Assembly: GCA_033725935.1 (NCBI GenBank)
Contig: MU867090.1
Coordinates: 248,001-312,000 of the forward strand
Direction of reading: 5' to 3'
Length of the DNA: 64,000 nt
From: Cladorrhinum sp. PSN259
Lineage: Eukaryota > Ascomycota > Sordariomycetes > Sordariales > Podosporaceae
Numbering within the stretch: the stretch's first letter is position 1; every line of letters begins with the position of its first letter. Positions 30,965 to 42,696 of the stretch are shown piece by piece. Under the pieces are notes generated by a model. It did no database searches and was not told the origin of the DNA. It saw nothing but the letters and a program-made list of their open reading frames with translations. A program made the position numbers and the translations under genes.

Positions 30965-33902
30965 TTGGGAAAGTTTTGTATGTTCAATGTACCTGTATTC
31001 TTCTGCTGTTCGCAGTATTTAGATAGGAAACTTCCGTGGAGGCCTGAACTTGAATTTCCCAAAGCGGTGAATGCCAAGGGCGAGATGTGGTAAGCGTGGA
31101 AGCTGCGCCTCCGTCGCGCATTGCCAAGCAACAGCTACCGCAGAGAGCTCACAAGAGGCATTTCAGCTCACCATTCATTGTGCATGTACCCACTTCCGTC
31201 CTAGCTCCCAAGAGGAAGGCACACACATGCTGTTATGCTTAAGAGTCCTAGATAATACCAACTGGCTCTTCTTTTTGAGAATCAAATTCCAGTGTCCAAA
31301 GAGTGTAGTAGCACATTTCGTATCACGTAGGAGGTGGGTCCCATAACGAAAATGCACAATTGAGCAGTCACCGCCTCTCATCTCAGGCTCTCACGACCGG
31401 CCGCTCTTGGCAAGTCCAGACTGCAAAACTAGTCAAATTGGTTGGGCTGAACAGCCAGATCTAATAAAGCGACTCGGACACGCCTTCAGCCTCAAACTAG
31501 ATGCTAACACCACAGAAACGGCCAGTCCGGGATGGCTGGCAGTTCCACCAGCGAACAGCTTCCGTTCTTGGACAATCATGCACAGCACTCCAACAATCCC
31601 CTGGACATCACCTCAACACCGGGAAAGCGTCAAACCAAAGGCGTCAAGCCAAAGGCGTCAAACCAAGGGCGTTGCAGGTTACCCTTGCAGCCATAGTCTA
31701 CTGTTAGCATCGAGGACAAGGACGAACTCGCTGCAGAATACCACTATTTAGCCGACCTAGCATAGAACGTAACCACAATGACATTCTTGTACAATGAAAA
31801 AGCAAAAGAATCGCCGGCAACGATGAGCGTCATGATCAGGTTTGCTGCAAAAGTTGCAGGACCGGTAAACCGCGTGTTCCCTTGGCCTGCTCTTCTCTTA
31901 TAGTACCGTGGATCTGAAGGTCTAGCCATGTCTGGTTGTACGAATACATTAGAGAATGCACTTCTGTTACAGCCTGTACTACCGGGTATGAATACATGCT
32001 GTAAGGCAGTACGCCAGAAGTGGAAAGACCGGATAATCGAAGGTTATAGTACGCTCCGTAGACAAGGGATTCACTGTCAACAACAGGTTGCTCTGACAAA
32101 GAGCTACTGAAAGTAGATTTTAGACAAATGAACTTGATTGCTTGTGTGAGGAATCAGATTCCTCGTGGGTGGAAAGTGCCCAGCACTTTCCCTACTTATA
32201 GTGAGACTATCCACTACATGCAGTACACATTTTTTCTACATAGGTATCGTGTACCAAACTTGATGGACTCAATCATCGAGTGTTGGAGTTTGTCGGTCCT
32301 TATCATCTTATGTGACTTGAGACACTCGAAGCTCGAGTCTTTCGAGTCTCTCCTGATTGGTTACACAGGGGACTTGTGGGTCTTTCCATCCCAGGGCGAA
32401 TGATTGGCTGGGGCATTTCCTGCGTGCCCCCCACCTCCATGTCAAGTCGTGACAACTTCATCTCCAGGAGAGCTTTAGGTCTTGAGCTTCCCCTGCCACT
32501 GAGACAGTCCTAACGGACCTTGAGGGGAAAAGGCTCGACGATAGAAGAAGCCATGAATTTTGCTCATATAGTCGTGTCATCCACGAACTGTCTGTGGAAC
32601 ATGGCCGACCCAGCAGTCGAGGCAGTCATCCCAATCAAGTCGGCTCTTGTTGGTGTTTCGACTTCCCTCCAACGGGGACCACCTGTATGGGCGATTACCG
32701 GCGAATATGGTTGTGTATAGTGGATTATAGCTTAGGTTACTATCAACTAAACTTTGTAAGCACCTTAGTTTAAGAAAGGTTTATATTTTTTTTTTTTTTT
32801 TTAAAAAAAAACCAAAAAAAAACCATTAAAATGAAAATGAAAATGAAAAAGGGAAAGAAAGAAAACATGTCTGTCATCGATCCTGGCTTCCTGGTACGTC
32901 GTTTACGATTATTGTTTTTAACAGAAAAGAAATTGAGTATTAAGCAGCCAGGTTCTCCTGTGTAGGTGCTTTGCCGTGAAACAACATGATCCATGACAGC
33001 ATTGAAGATTAAATCAAATAATGAATATGCGCGGCCCGAATTTCCTGCAGTTATCACACCACAACTCTTGTTCGACGTGAGATTAGCGAGATCTAGCCAC
33101 ATTCTTATCAGGCCCAATTGGGACAAATTAGTCTTCAGTGTACGTTTTTTGTTCTGGGATTAAGCTGCACGGCCCAAGACTTACACAAATGTTGAACAAG
33201 GGCTTGCTACGCCATACTACCTACCAACCCTGAACCCGGACCGGGGAAAAACACCCAACCACCAACGACACCTCCGTGCCTCATCCGTAATTTGGTATTC
33301 CCCTGAGTGATCTTGGGCAACCTGCATACCGCATATTGGAGGACCAAAAGTATATGAGATATCTCTGCAGAGTTCCTGCCGTGATGCTGCTGAAAAGAGG
33401 CACAAGCTTGGTAGCCTGCACGGCGGAAATCATCTGGCAAAGATTCGGGTCCTCGTGAGGTGGTGCGGGATTTGAGCCGATTTGTTTCCCGCTTTGTTGG
33501 TGGTGCTCACGGTGGATTCCCCTTGTGATATTCATGCTAGCTCGGGTGTGTGTAATAAAACTCGATCTGGTAAACCGTGGATATGGTGTTGGTGTTGTTT
33601 CTGTAAGAAGAATGGATCCTATTTCAGTGGCGTCCTCACGTCCCCGAGTCTGAACGTGTGCGTTCCTTCTCTCTTGTTTTCCGTTTCCCTCGTTTGTCTC
33701 GAACCACCATCTTTGGCCCACCATCACTCATTCTGGTGGCGCCAATCCTCTCAAGTCTCACCTCAGTCATTCTTTTGTTGGCATGATATGCCGTACCACT
33801 CGTTTACCGGTTTGAAATTCCTATTAGAAGGGAGTATTGTCGCATTGAAGGAGTCTACTGGATCAGCTCTGTGTCGGGTGAAGGGGGAGGCCAGAAACAA
33901 AT
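30965..33902. other. Long intergenic region without a recognised gene
   Basis: Nearly 3 kb with only short, non-conserved ORFs on both strands. It holds the 14-bp triple repeat at 31627-31668, a poly-T then poly-A palindrome-like tract at ~32781-32822, and ATGAAA-type repeats at 32828-32850. An upstream exon for the single-TM protein gene at 33903 may lie in the last 400 bp. Confidence 0.45.
31627..31668 (+). repeat. Three tandem 14-bp units
   Basis: The unit GCGTCAAACCAAAG occurs three times in direct succession with one change in each of units 2 and 3. No association with a gene. Confidence 0.7.
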
Positions 33903-34901
33903 ATGGGGATTTATTCATCGGTGCAGGTCGGGGAAGGCGAGGAGGGATTGAGAGAGCGGGTGTTTGTTTCCGAATCATTCCAACCTGTTCCGAGCCCGTT
34001 GAGGAGAAGATGCGTCCGTCGTTCAGTTCCCACGACACCGAATGCAGAGCCAACACCAGCACTAGCACCAGCACCGGGACCGGAGAATAAAGGAGAAAAA
34101 ACAACAACGAAGGCGGCCGGGGGCGGGGCGGCAGCAGCAGCAGCAACATCAACAGCCGATCGACAGCCCAATCCAACATCATCAGGGGTGGGACCCCAAG
34201 GGATATCCGCGTCGTCAGCCGAGGGAGGATCGAAGGCTTCGTCTACAGACAAAGGCAGCCATGCGTCACAAGCCTCTTCGTCTGCAACGTCTTCTGCAAC
34301 CGGAGGCGTATCAATCAGCGGTGCCAATCGTTCAGGTACGGGCAATGACAGTGACAGCGACACAGACGGGTCCGGTGGCTTGTTGCCTCACGAAACAACA
34401 TCATCGTTAGGTCCGACTGCGACGGATGGTTCGATTGGCAGTGGAAAGCCGGGTGCAGGGGAACGAAAGTCGGTTGGTCAGATAATAGGGATCATCGGCG
34501 GCATCATTGCTGCACTCTTGGTGCTTATCCTGGTGGTGTGGTTGGGAAACCGATTGTGGAAGAACTGGAAAGAAAAGCGCATCTTATCCCTTGCAAACCG
34601 CAAGCCGCCGACCCCCTCCGCCGGACCTTTGCCTTTCACCAGAACACCACCTCCAACATACGGACAGCAAGAGAAACGCGCAGATGCGGCCGGTACACCC
34701 GGTGTAGCTCAGATAGGTGCTTCAATAGTGCTTCATGAGCTGCCTGGGATGCAATTCGATGAGCCACAGGAGTTGGCTACACCTATTGTCGAGGTTGGCA
34801 CGAGGTCTAGTAACGGAACTTCCTTTATGGCGTCGTCATTTGACGCCATGAGCGTGGATGAGATGAGTATGCGCGAGATGAGGCCGACCTCGGTGATATG
34901 A
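33903..34901 (+). CDS. Ser/Thr-rich single-pass membrane protein
   Basis: A 332-aa frame. The N-terminal ~185 residues are low-complexity Ala/Ser/Gly/Thr, likely extracellular and O-glycosylated. One transmembrane helix follows (SVGQIIGIIGGIIAALLVLILVVWLGN, landmark near residues 190-215), then a basic stop-transfer segment (RLWKNWKEKR). A ~110-aa cytosolic tail contains PPPTYG and ends in a Met/Asp/Glu-rich patch. This is the layout of fungal WSC/Mid2-type wall sensors and related proteins, but no WSC or other Cys domain is visible. No signal peptide is encoded at the chosen ATG, so a first exon upstream (33480-33900) may be missing from this model. The start is therefore uncertain. Confidence 0.6.
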   Translation: MGIYSSVQVGEGEEGLRERVFVSESFQPVPSPLRRRCVRRSVPTTPNAEPTPALAPAPGPENKGEKTTTKAAGGGAAAAAATSTADRQPNPTSSGVGPQGISASSAEGGSKASSTDKGSHASQASSSATSSATGGVSISGANRSGTGNDSDSDTDGSGGLLPHETTSSLGPTATDGSIGSGKPGAGERKSVGQIIGIIGGIIAALLVLILVVWLGNRLWKNWKEKRILSLANRKPPTPSAGPLPFTRTPPPTYGQQEKRADAAGTPGVAQIGASIVLHELPGMQFDEPQELATPIVEVGTRSSNGTSFMASSFDAMSVDEMSMREMRPTSVI

Positions 34902-35714
34902 AGGGCGACTGAATAAGGTTTAGTGAGTAATAATATCACATGTACATACATACTATTTGTTTCAAGAGTTTGGTTTCCTCAACAGGCAGCAACATCACCT
35001 GTGGATCCCTCGCATTAGTTTGTGGCCAATCATGTTGAGTTTTGGGCGGTCAAGAAAATTCAGACGGATTTATTGGTTCTAAATTCTGCCCCTCAATGTC
35101 AAGGTGACAATGCCGACGCGTCAAAGGGTCATCCTTAATTTTTTTACGTGTATTTGATGGCTCCAAACCCCACCAAATGGGCCAAACCGTACCACACCCC
35201 GCCCTGTGTGCCTCCCCATGCTCCCTCCAACTCTCCAATGATGTCCGATAGATTGCATGAGTACCGCGAATACTACGATGGACGCATTGAATCAACAAAC
35301 ATCTTGTTCAACTTATTATTACAGACATCCTTTCTGCCACAAGGGCCCTCCCACAATGGCCGCCGAGGTTGAGATTTACCTTGCCAAGACGCATTCATGC
35401 ACCTTGCCGACGCAGCCACACTCGACAGCCGTGGAATCCTTCCACTACAGACCGTGACGTCGCATTATGGACAACCAACACTTCAGAGAATTTCTTGGTA
35501 ATTCGGCTTGGCGGTCGTAAAAGCCCCTAATCCACCAACCTGGGAGAGCGAGCCGTGGGCCATCCCATCCGAACCTTCCAAAATCCTCCTTGTTAGAACA
35601 TCCCGCATTTTCCAAACCCTCACTCTCAACTTTCTTTTTTTCTTTAAAAAAAAATAAAAAATGCCATGAGCCTATAGCCGAGACCGACGAAGCAGTTTTA
35701 CATTTCAGGCTTCA
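34902..35714. other. Intergenic: mannosyltransferase promoter
   Basis: About 810 bp. The last 100 bp before the ATG at 35715 contain C/T-rich then A-rich tracts (35630-35660). No other gene seen. Confidence 0.5.
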
Positions 35715-37352
35715 ATGTTGAGGGTACCTGGCCTCCCCGCTGGCAGAGCGAGGATATTACTCCTGCTCTTGCTTCCCTTCGTTTTTACCCTCGTCTTCTT
35801 CTTTTCCCGTTACGGCACTCTCGACAAACTATTACCACCGCGTCCTGGAATTGGACCGGCTCCGAGCCCCAAAGGCAAACCAAGCGACTGGTGGATCGAG
35901 TTCTTCAGTCGCTTCGAAAAGACGCGCCCGAAGCTTCCCCTTCCCGAGCTGAAACATAACGCCTATGGGCATAATTGGAGGGCCGACTTTGATCTCCCGC
36001 GCGAAGAGATGCTCGAGCTCTCTGACCGGGAGTTCAACGAGTTGCGCAGCCTGCACGACGAGTTCATTTCTCAACTCCCCACCTTCGCGCGCCACCTCCC
36101 TTACAAACCACACACGACGGGTATCGTTACGTCGGCCGGCAGCAAAAACTTTGGCCAGGTCATCTCGGTCATCTTGACAACCCGACGAACAGGCTCGAAG
36201 CTGCCGATCGAAGTTATCCTCGACTCCTCCGATGACTGGATCGATAATCTTTGCGCCGGCCACCTCAAGCAATACGACGTGACCTGTGTATATCTCGACA
36301 AAGTATGGGCCGGCCTAGACCAGGTCTTCAACTTCTCTCCGAAATCGAAATTCGAATGGTTCCAGTGGAAGTTCATTGCCATGATCGCTTCGTCGTACCA
36401 GAACGTTCTCTACTTTGACGCCGATGTCCTACCGATCTTCAACCCGGATCCTATCCTCGCCCCAGGCGCAGAACCGTATGCATCGACCGGCTTGATCACT
36501 TGGCCCGACTTTTGGGTTTCAACATCTTCGCCACTGTTCTACAAGATTGCGGGAGACATCGATGTGCCACTGCTCACCACGAGAGCCACTTCGGAAAGCG
36601 GCATCATGGTGTTTGACAAGCGGCGCCATGCCGACACCATTCTTCTCGCTGCGTATTATAATTACAACGGGTTTTCGCACTATTACCCTATGCTCTCGCA
36701 ACGCGGCCCCGGTGAGGGAGACAAGGAAACCTTCTTGCACGCGGCGATTGTGCTCGAGGGACTCCGGAAGAAGGGTACGTACCAAGAGCCAACTGAGTGG
36801 ATGGTTCCCGGCGCTGGGGTGAAGAAGGGATATTACGACGTAAAGAAGATGCCCGTCTCCCACGGACGAACCAACAGGGGCCAGTGGAGGGGCGCCGTCA
36901 TGCAGCAGATGGATCCCATGGAGGATTACAAGGCCGTCATGAAGGCCATTCAAGAGTCCAAGGCAAAGCAGCACCAAACCAAGAAGGACTCGTTTGTAGA
37001 CCGTCGCAGACCATTCGATACGACACCTTTCCATGCCGACACGTCGTATTTGGAGAAAACGGGGAACCTGACGCTCAAGTGGAACGATAGCCATTACATG
37101 TTTTTCCACAGCAACGGTATCAAGCCAGACTTTGCCAAAATTTTGGATTCCCAGTCAGCTCTCGCTTCGACAGATGAGGAGGAGAAGTTCATTAGGTTTT
37201 GGGGAGATCCCGGCTGGATAATTGAGCGCACGGGGAGGGACGTGGAGAAGCTTTTATGGTTAGATTCGCAGCAGCTTTACTGCATACGGACCACTCTTAC
37301 CAATGTGTGCGAGAAGATTACCCAGGTTGTTGATCAGCTTTTCAAAGACTGA
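35715..37352 (+). CDS. GT71 alpha-mannosyltransferase (Mnn2/Mnn1-like)
   Basis: A single-exon 545-aa type II Golgi protein. It has a short basic N-terminus, a signal-anchor helix (ARILLLLLLPFVFTLVFFF, residues ~12-30), a stem with Pro, and a luminal catalytic domain. Motifs of the family: GIVTSAGSKNF, VILTTRRTGSKLPIEV, WFQWKFIAMIASSYQNVLYFDADVLPI (contains the metal-binding DxD, landmark), PDFWVSTSSPLFY, SESGIMVFDKRRH, GEGDKETFLHAA and a final HSNGIKPDF. GT71 enzymes add alpha-1,2 or alpha-1,3 mannose to N-glycan outer chains in the Golgi. Which linkage this one makes cannot be read from sequence. Length fits the family (~500-600 aa). Confidence 0.9.
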   Translation: MLRVPGLPAGRARILLLLLLPFVFTLVFFFSRYGTLDKLLPPRPGIGPAPSPKGKPSDWWIEFFSRFEKTRPKLPLPELKHNAYGHNWRADFDLPREEMLELSDREFNELRSLHDEFISQLPTFARHLPYKPHTTGIVTSAGSKNFGQVISVILTTRRTGSKLPIEVILDSSDDWIDNLCAGHLKQYDVTCVYLDKVWAGLDQVFNFSPKSKFEWFQWKFIAMIASSYQNVLYFDADVLPIFNPDPILAPGAEPYASTGLITWPDFWVSTSSPLFYKIAGDIDVPLLTTRATSESGIMVFDKRRHADTILLAAYYNYNGFSHYYPMLSQRGPGEGDKETFLHAAIVLEGLRKKGTYQEPTEWMVPGAGVKKGYYDVKKMPVSHGRTNRGQWRGAVMQQMDPMEDYKAVMKAIQESKAKQHQTKKDSFVDRRRPFDTTPFHADTSYLEKTGNLTLKWNDSHYMFFHSNGIKPDFAKILDSQSALASTDEEEKFIRFWGDPGWIIERTGRDVEKLLWLDSQQLYCIRTTLTNVCEKITQVVDQLFKD

Positions 37353-38314
37353 TTCGAGACGGAGTTGGTTTCTTTGGGTGGGCGTTTTATTTTATTTTCT
37401 TGGGCAGCACACTCTGCATGATTTGATAACGATATAGAAATTCGAATGCTACATCTGCGTGGCGTTTTTGGAGTTTTTCTTTTTCTTTTTTTTTTTTTTT
37501 CCTCCCTCTATTGGCATGGGCGCAGGCAGGTAGAGAAGAGGGAGACTCTGTATCAAAATGGGGGCAAGACGATGAGATTTTAGAGGTGGGAGGAATGGTT
37601 GGGCTTTTGGGTCCAGAAACGGAATGAGACAGGATGTAATGACTCGTGGGAGTTTTTTCTTTGGAAAAGAACAATCGATATACCTAACTGTAGTGTTTAA
37701 AGAAGCCAAATTTTTTTAATCTTGTAATGTTCTTTTGCTGAAGGATGAGTTGACTGGGGACGTCTTTTCTCATCACTTCTGGGGTGTGATGTACTGGACA
37801 GTATTCAACTATCTAGATAAAGGGGAATCAGAAAGTCAGCGTTCCTATTGTGAACTAGTGAATATTTTATGGTAATCCTGCCTCGTCACTGCAGTACTTG
37901 AAGGCTAATTAAGTGGTTGCTGGGTCAATGAAGGGGGTTGTTTGTTCCCACCTGATGAGAAAAAGGGGGTGTTGGGGTTAAGGTATTGTTCTTTTTTTCA
38001 TTGTTTGTTATGGGCGGGTCGGTTGAGTCCTGACGTTGGGGAGTGTTTGTTTGAGTTGTTTGCTCGATATGGATGATGGAGAGATGATAAAATGGAACCA
38101 TTAATCTCACCAGGCTGGATATTGTCTTTTCAACTACTTCTTAATCCTGCTGTTTGTACGTTTTTTTGATAGAATCTTACATCATCATTGAATCGTTTCT
38201 GAGTTGAGTCTCAGAAGCAGCCCCTATTGGGGTTTACTACTCTAGTTACAAACTATAACGAGTTTATCAAATACATACATACAATACTTGGAACCCCCCT
38301 TCCCTCGTCTCCTC
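37353..38314. other. Intergenic between mannosyltransferase and chitinase 3' ends
   Basis: About 960 bp between two convergent genes. Contains a T-tract at 37480-37500 and AT-rich 3' flanks. No gene seen. Confidence 0.5.
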
Positions 38315-39759
38315 TCAAACAAACCCGGCCCTCATATTGGCATACTGGCTGTTGGGAAAGCTCAGCTGGTTCGGGCTCCTCTCTATCCCTCCCAGCCCGC
38401 TGAAACTCGCACCGATCAAGCTTCCCCCGTCGGTCCTGTCCCCGGACGCCTCCCAGAACATGCTCCCGCCCAGACCCCTCGACTTTAGATAGCTGACCTT
38501 TCGCTGGATCATCTCGACCGTGTCGAAGCTGATCAGCTCCTTGGAGGAGGGATCATAGCTGTACGTAGCCCCCGCCACGGAATCGTACAGTATCACGCTG
38601 CCGCCTCCCTGCTTGGGCAGGACCTTGTAGTCCCATATCCCGGCCTCCCAGCTTCCTCCCCCGACGCCGGAGAAGCTCTGGCCCAGTCCGTTTGTGTTGG
38701 CGAACGCCCTGCCGTAGATGGGCATCCCCAAGACTATTTTGGAAGAGGGCACACCGGCGGATACGTAGTCGCTTACCGCCTTGTCAGTTGAAAAAGGGGT
38801 CGAAGACGAGTTTGAGAAGTAAAGGTTGGCCTGGTGGCCCGAGGTGCTGTCCCAGGAGCCGGCGTAGTCGTACGCCATGAGGTTGAACCAGTCGATGGTG
38901 TCGGAAAGGGACCGCAGCTGCAGGGTGTTGTAGTGCGACGGACCGGCCGGGCTGGCGATCGTGAGCAGGAAGTGGTAGTTGCCGGCGTACTGGGCCGAGT
39001 AGGAGTTCAGGGCGGAGCGGACGGCCTGCAGGAGGAGGACAAAGTTGTTCGCCTCGGTCGGGTTCTGCGGGTACTCCCAGTCCACGTCTAGGCCGTCGAA
39101 GCCGAGGTCAGAGAGGAGCTTGACTGCCGTGGAGGCGAAGAGGGCCCGCGAGGCAGGGGTGGAGGCCGCGGCGGCGAAGTTGGAGGAGTAGGTCCAGCCG
39201 CCGATCGAGAGGAGGACTTTGAGGTGGCGGTTCTGGCGCTTGAGGAGGAAGAGCTGCTTGACGCAGCCGTAGACGTTGGTGCCTGTTTCGGACCAGGCTG
39301 TTACGTACGTCTGATGTTAGTGGTTGTTTTTTTGTTTTTTTGTTTTGTTTTTTTTGGGAGGGGGGGGGGGCGGGGGGGTGGTAAAAGGGTTACGTACAGT
39401 CACCTGCGTAATGCTTGTCTAGGTCTGCGTAGGTATCTGAGAGGTACACCTCGCCACTGGGGCAGATGTTGGCGAAGGAGTAGAGGACATGGGTGATTTT
39501 TGAAGCTGGAAGTTGGGCGGGCTGGTAGTCACGTCCGTAGATGCCCCTGAATCATTGTCAATAATGGGGTATTTCAAAGAAGGGGTAGGCTTTGTGAGAC
39601 TAACCAGTTGGTAAAGTAAACAATGTTCTTGTAAACAGATGTCTGCCGCTTGTCGACATCCACATGGTTCTCGTTGTGAGGAACCGGTGTTGCCTGCACA
39701 AGGAGAGTACAGAATGATAAGGCAGCCAGTGCCGCGGTCTTGAGAGAAAAGCGTGCCAT
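38315..39759 (-). CDS. GH18 endochitinase, secreted (Ech42/Chit1-like)
   Basis: Exons 39605-39759, 39398-39546 and 38315-39297 give 428 aa, with introns of 58 nt (GTTAGT..TTCAG) and 100 nt (GTACGT..AACAG; the second contains a G/T-rich run). The splices restore YFTNWGIYGRD and HYAGDSWSETGTNVYGCVKQ. Signal peptide MARFSLKTAALAALSFCTLL, then a Kex2-like KR site. The chitinase signature DGLDVDWEYP carries D172, D174 and catalytic E176; further conserved phrases are LMAYDYAGSWD, IVLGMPIYGRAF, GSWEAGIWDYK and GGSMFWEASGD. Length and order match the ~42-kDa Trichoderma-type endochitinases, which cleave chitin during hyphal autolysis, nutrition or mycoparasitism. There is no chitin-binding module. 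Confidence 0.93.
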
Positions 39760-41800
39760 TTTCAGAGGTAAAGGAGTGATGCCAGGGCACAAGTGATGAG
39801 AGGGGCAACTGCGGTAGCTGTGATCCTAGCAGAACCTCATGAACTGAGACTTTGGGGGTTCTTATAATTGTCAGAGGTCACTCTACCTTGTTCTCCAACA
39901 CACGCTTCTGTCACGCCTCTCATTTTTTTTTTCCTATTCTTCAGTTGAACTACAAAACATGTTCCAGCAACGTTGCCACCATTCCATGTCTGAATCTGTA
40001 CCCATTCGCCGATGCCAATTTCAGAAATGCCCGATATCTTGGAGAGTCCAGAATCTACCTCCCGTGATGGTAGCGGAGGTCAACCCCAAGGTCATGGTTG
40101 TAGTAAATGTAACTTCACTCAACACCATCTAGATGGCTTATCTGAGCTATCAAGCAGAAAAAAACCAATGAGCTCAAGATTACCACCTCCACATTTTGAT
40201 CTGAGATCACCAGGTACCAACCACGAGCTACTGGATGAGCTGTCTGAATCTGGAAGGTCCATGTCAACTGCCGCAAGGTGATTCGCCCCGAGATTGACCC
40301 ACCACGTGCTTGTTCTTCCTTCTAGCTCAGGGGTAAAACTTGGGGAACAACATCTAGTGCTAGCCCACGTGCCTGGTCGCCTGGTTTGTCCGGGGAAGCG
40401 CCTTTGGGAAGCGCCGAGGTCATGTTGTGGATGACTTGGATCGGAGATTTGACCCCGTGGGCAACTTTTCCTTCGGCAGTATCGGAAGGTAAGAATTCCC
40501 TTCTCACAGAACTGGAACGGCCAAAAAGCAATCAGAGAGAGGGTAAGGTATCAAAAACTTTCCTATCTGTATGTGATAACAAAAGTCTGTTAATGATTCC
40601 CGATAATCTGCATCGTAATCTATCTACAACTACCGAAGCAGATCACAGCAGACGGCCTGGGCCGCAACGGGGGGTTTCAAGGAAAGTCAAAAAGATAAAA
40701 CCCCAGAGTCTGTGGTGATTTAGATTGATTTACCCCACCAAAAGTTCCTGTACTTCCCAATACTACCCTGGTCGGGGGTGGGCAAGACCAAAGCGTGACC
40801 CAGGTTACATCACACGGTAGGTGCCGGAAAATGTGAGCTGCAACGTTACTGATAAGGCAATTGTGGGAATTTTGTATTCGGTCGTTGAACAGAAGGAAAG
40901 CGGGCGCGGGCCAGATCAACGGAGAATTGGGAGTAAGTAGTTTGCTTATACCATGTTGAATGTCTTGAGATATTATAGAACTTGGTAGTTAGCAAACCGG
41001 GTAATGGGTAGCCGTCATCAATAATTCCCTGTGAACCAAAATTCAGGGGTTGCCCCGAAGATGATGGACGACGATCAATCTACTCCCAACTTTCTCTGAA
41101 CGCCTTTCACATGCCTGATCCTTCTGGACAACCAAGAAACCTAATATCTTGGTTCACAGAACCAGAAGGAACAGTATCCCTGTCCCCCACACACATACAT
41201 ACATATCACAGTTTCCTTGAAACCCTCCCCCCGCAAGCTTTCGGTAGAGAAAAGGGGCAACGAACTCTCCAAACGACATGATTTTTTTTTCACTCGGCAC
41301 CATACTCAGATAAACTCTGGCCAGAATCGGCCTTTTTTTCCTAGAAATGCACTGTAACATGGAACTTGTAATGAAATCAATCACAACGATCGCAACTCGA
41401 GGGACGCGGACGAAGGGAAGAACGATCAGCACACGTTTCCTCCTTCTGATGAGAGGCAAATCATGGATGGTACTAATCACGTTGCAATCATCGATCGTTC
41501 AATCATTATTAACCGCTCGGCCGTTAGAAGCCAAGATGCAGAGAAAGCTTGAGAGATGCTGGTTTCGTAGTCTACTGTGATTTTTAGGCAGCCATAATAA
41601 CTAAATTGGATGAAGGAGAGGCGGTCCGGTCAAGTTGCAAAGCTCACTGCCAAGTACAGTGATATTCTGAAGTCTATTGTGGGATTGCAGATTCCCCCTG
41701 TCCCGGACGAATCCTTTGCTACCGTTTAGACGCAGCCTTGTACTTCTTTGAACCGTGTCCATCTTCTATAAGAAAAAAATCGGACCACATGGTTTGTTCC
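39760..41800. other. Long intergenic region upstream of the chitinase
   Basis: About 2 kb. The first 150 bp hold the chitinase promoter. Beyond this, only short ORFs without coding character (for example 40386-40718 plus) are present. No recognisable gene or element before the duplicated segment that starts near 41801. Confidence 0.5.
39861..39866 (-). promoter_or_regulatory. Possible TATA box of the chitinase gene
   Basis: TATAAG on the minus strand, about 100 bp upstream of the chitinase ATG at 39759. Position fits a core promoter; sequence match only. Confidence 0.4.
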
Positions 41801-42165
41801 GAAATATACAGTGATTTACTTATACTTATCTATTTATCCCTTGTTTAAAAACCCGCCCATTAAAAATATTAAGTTATAAAATAGCTTACCCATTAAATAA
41901 AACACCTTGGTACTGTGATCACTTCTTTTTCCCCTTATCGCATAAAGGGTTATAATATTCCTGGTCTTTCTTCGTCTTCGTTCTGAAATCTTAAATTACC
42001 ATTTTCTTAGCGGCCGCGTTATACTTCTAGATCTCAGTACCCAGGTTCTTGTTGCAATGCTTGTTTTTTTTTTGGGTGATTATTGCTATTTTCTTTTTTC
42101 TTTTTTGAATTAAGTGTTTTGGTGCTTTTATATGTTTTTTGAGGTTGGTTGAGGATAGTCTGGCG
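41801..42165 (-). repeat. Left copy of a duplicated segment, RIP-like decay
   Basis: Aligns by eye along its length with 51240-51690, in the same orientation. It starts at GAAATATACAGT (matching GAAATATCAGT near 51240) and ends at GAGGTTGGTTGAGGATAG (matching GGTTGGTTGTAGATAG near 51680). Differences are mostly C-to-T and G-to-A. It contains the relic small gene at 41919-42062. No transposase, terminal repeats or target-site duplications were seen. Confidence 0.65.
41919..42062 (-). pseudogene. Relic of the 56-aa Cys-rich gene, RIP-mutated
   Basis: Aligns without gaps to codons 10-56 and the stop of the intact gene at 51394-51564 (KHCNKNLGTE shared at the start, PLCD and GKKK at the end). 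By hand count about 25 of ~33 base differences are C-to-T or G-to-A, the pattern of repeat-induced point mutation. These create two internal stops (one CAG to TAG) and turn three Cys codons to Tyr. The first nine codons are replaced by T-rich sequence. It is not expressed as a protein. It lies ~9.4 kb from the intact copy, with the HET and NLR genes between. Confidence 0.85.
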
Positions 42166-42696
42166 TTTTGGACATGTATTGTCCGGGCAAGCGGAAGGTG
42201 TATCTAAAATACCCCCCGTCAGAGGGACGGGCCAGGAGGGACAACCCGTGGGCACCTTCCCGAAATAGGGTGGACGCCCTCGAAGGTTCAGGCCCTTTCC
42301 GCCGCTGTGCATGGCGCCGAGAAAGACAAGTACTTTTCCATGATGACAATGTCTGCCGCTTCCAGGTTATCCCCATGCATGATCCCATCATCCACCCCCT
42401 AGACTCTGCTTCGACTTCTCCTCGCAGACATTTCTTTTTTCTCGGCGTATTCTGCCTACTGGCAACTGCCGCCGAGAGACACGTCCACAAGAGCTCACAT
42501 CTCAACACACTCCCGTCGCCCCGACGCTCCACCCCAACGCGAATAATGCCAAGGGGGTTCTGTCAGAACAGGCCCGATAGGTACATACATTTCCTAGTAG
42601 CCTATCATGTTTCACCCTCACAACACTTAATATAGACATGCCAAATTCCTCATAACGCCAAGATAGAACACAAATGCTTTTCCTGGGTTACTTTCA
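42166..42696. other. Intergenic, no gene seen
   Basis: Between the relic segment and the uncharacterised minus-strand gene. The plus-strand 155-codon ORF at 42168-42635 starts in the duplicated segment's edge and shows no family likeness or clean coding bias. Confidence 0.4.

Noticed and set aside
33482..34090. 202-aa plus-strand ORF as the upstream part of the single-TM gene
   Set aside because: It is in another frame, with no convincing signal peptide or donor/acceptor pair; kept only as a possible location of a missing exon.
36519..37109. 196-aa minus-strand ORF
   Set aside because: Antisense to the GT71 mannosyltransferase, whose frame has conserved motifs throughout.
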